In this document: in pieces, positions 63,938 to 64,000 of the stretch
Layout: the number at the start of each line of letters is the position of its first letter
Position numbering within the stretch: position 1 is the first letter of the stretch
Origin: M3007 sp044226205
GTDB taxonomy: Bacteria; Bacteroidota; Bacteroidia; Chitinophagales; Saprospiraceae
Length of the DNA: 64,000 bases
NCBI GenBank assembly: GCA_044226205.1
Contig: JBGAHL010000015.1
Span: 1-64,000, forward strand
Direction: 5' to 3'
The notes under the pieces: model-generated
What the model saw: the letters and a program-made list of their open reading frames with translations, nothing else
What the model was told of the DNA's origin: nothing
Databases searched by the model: none
Made by a program: the position numbers and the translations under genes

Positions 63938-64000
63938 ACTTAGCTTGCCGTTTTTTTGGAAAAAAACAGAAGTCAACAGGCCGGCAGGTTATACTTTCCA

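Overview
The window looks like a chromosomal segment of a Bacteroidota bacterium, most likely a Saprospiria-type lineage. The evidence is: an alternative complex III (ACIII) operon joined to an aa3-type cytochrome oxidase; five proteins ending in type IX secretion (T9SS) sorting domains; a TPR/histidine kinase/receiver/AraC hybrid regulator; TSP3-OmpA and BrkB-type envelope proteins; and promoters of the Bacteroidota form TTTG-N19-TAnnTTTG. The lineage call is inference from gene content. No rRNA, tRNA, CRISPR array, insertion sequence or prophage was recognised.

Layout. 1-6.9 kb: a GC-rich hairpin repeat, a diheme cytochrome c, two cupin paralogues, two secreted NTF2-like paralogues with a decayed cupin copy between them, a half-size DMT transporter, an ornithine-decarboxylase-like enzyme and a secreted ScyD-like protein. 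7-24 kb: the hybrid regulator, a lipoprotein, an FtsE-like ATPase, an ACMSD-like amidohydrolase, a secreted subtilase, RpiB, M28 and M48 peptidases, a MoxR/ChlI-type ATPase, a TSP3-OmpA protein, a BrkB-family protein, a thioesterase and arginine deiminase. 24.1-41.7 kb: the respiratory island actABCDEF-coxBA-cyoE-coxC-coxC-coxD, followed after a terminator by a SCO-like protein, a DUF420 protein and a small CPMC membrane protein. 41.7-50.7 kb: small membrane proteins, CoaD, PruA, L19, YceI, a secreted GATase-like protein and an M16 peptidase. 50.8-64 kb: a secreted M12-like metalloprotease, an NTF2/GNAT/nitrilase trio, LysA, an ECF sigma factor with a tiny membrane partner, a TPR-containing membrane glycosyltransferase, a methyltransferase, a zinc-ribbon protein, a further T9SS cargo protein and an acyl-CoA carboxylase beta subunit.

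How the genes work together. ActA-F should oxidise menaquinol and pass electrons through c hemes to CoxB/CoxA. CyoE makes heme O on the way to heme A. The SCO-like, DUF420 and CPMC genes are probably assembly factors. Two near-consensus promoters in tandem precede actA.

The most unusual object is coxB. It encodes a CuA-bearing oxidase subunit II (all CuA ligands visible) fused in one frame to a complete C-terminal OmpA-like peptidoglycan-binding domain. The Asp and Arg that bind diaminopimelate in known OmpA domains are both present at the right spacing. This suggests an ACIII-oxidase supercomplex tethered to the cell wall. The SCO-like protein of the same island has Glu and Asn where the copper-binding cysteines should be. 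Also notable are the cupin gene fossil at 2983-3099 and a two-copy dispersed palindromic repeat.
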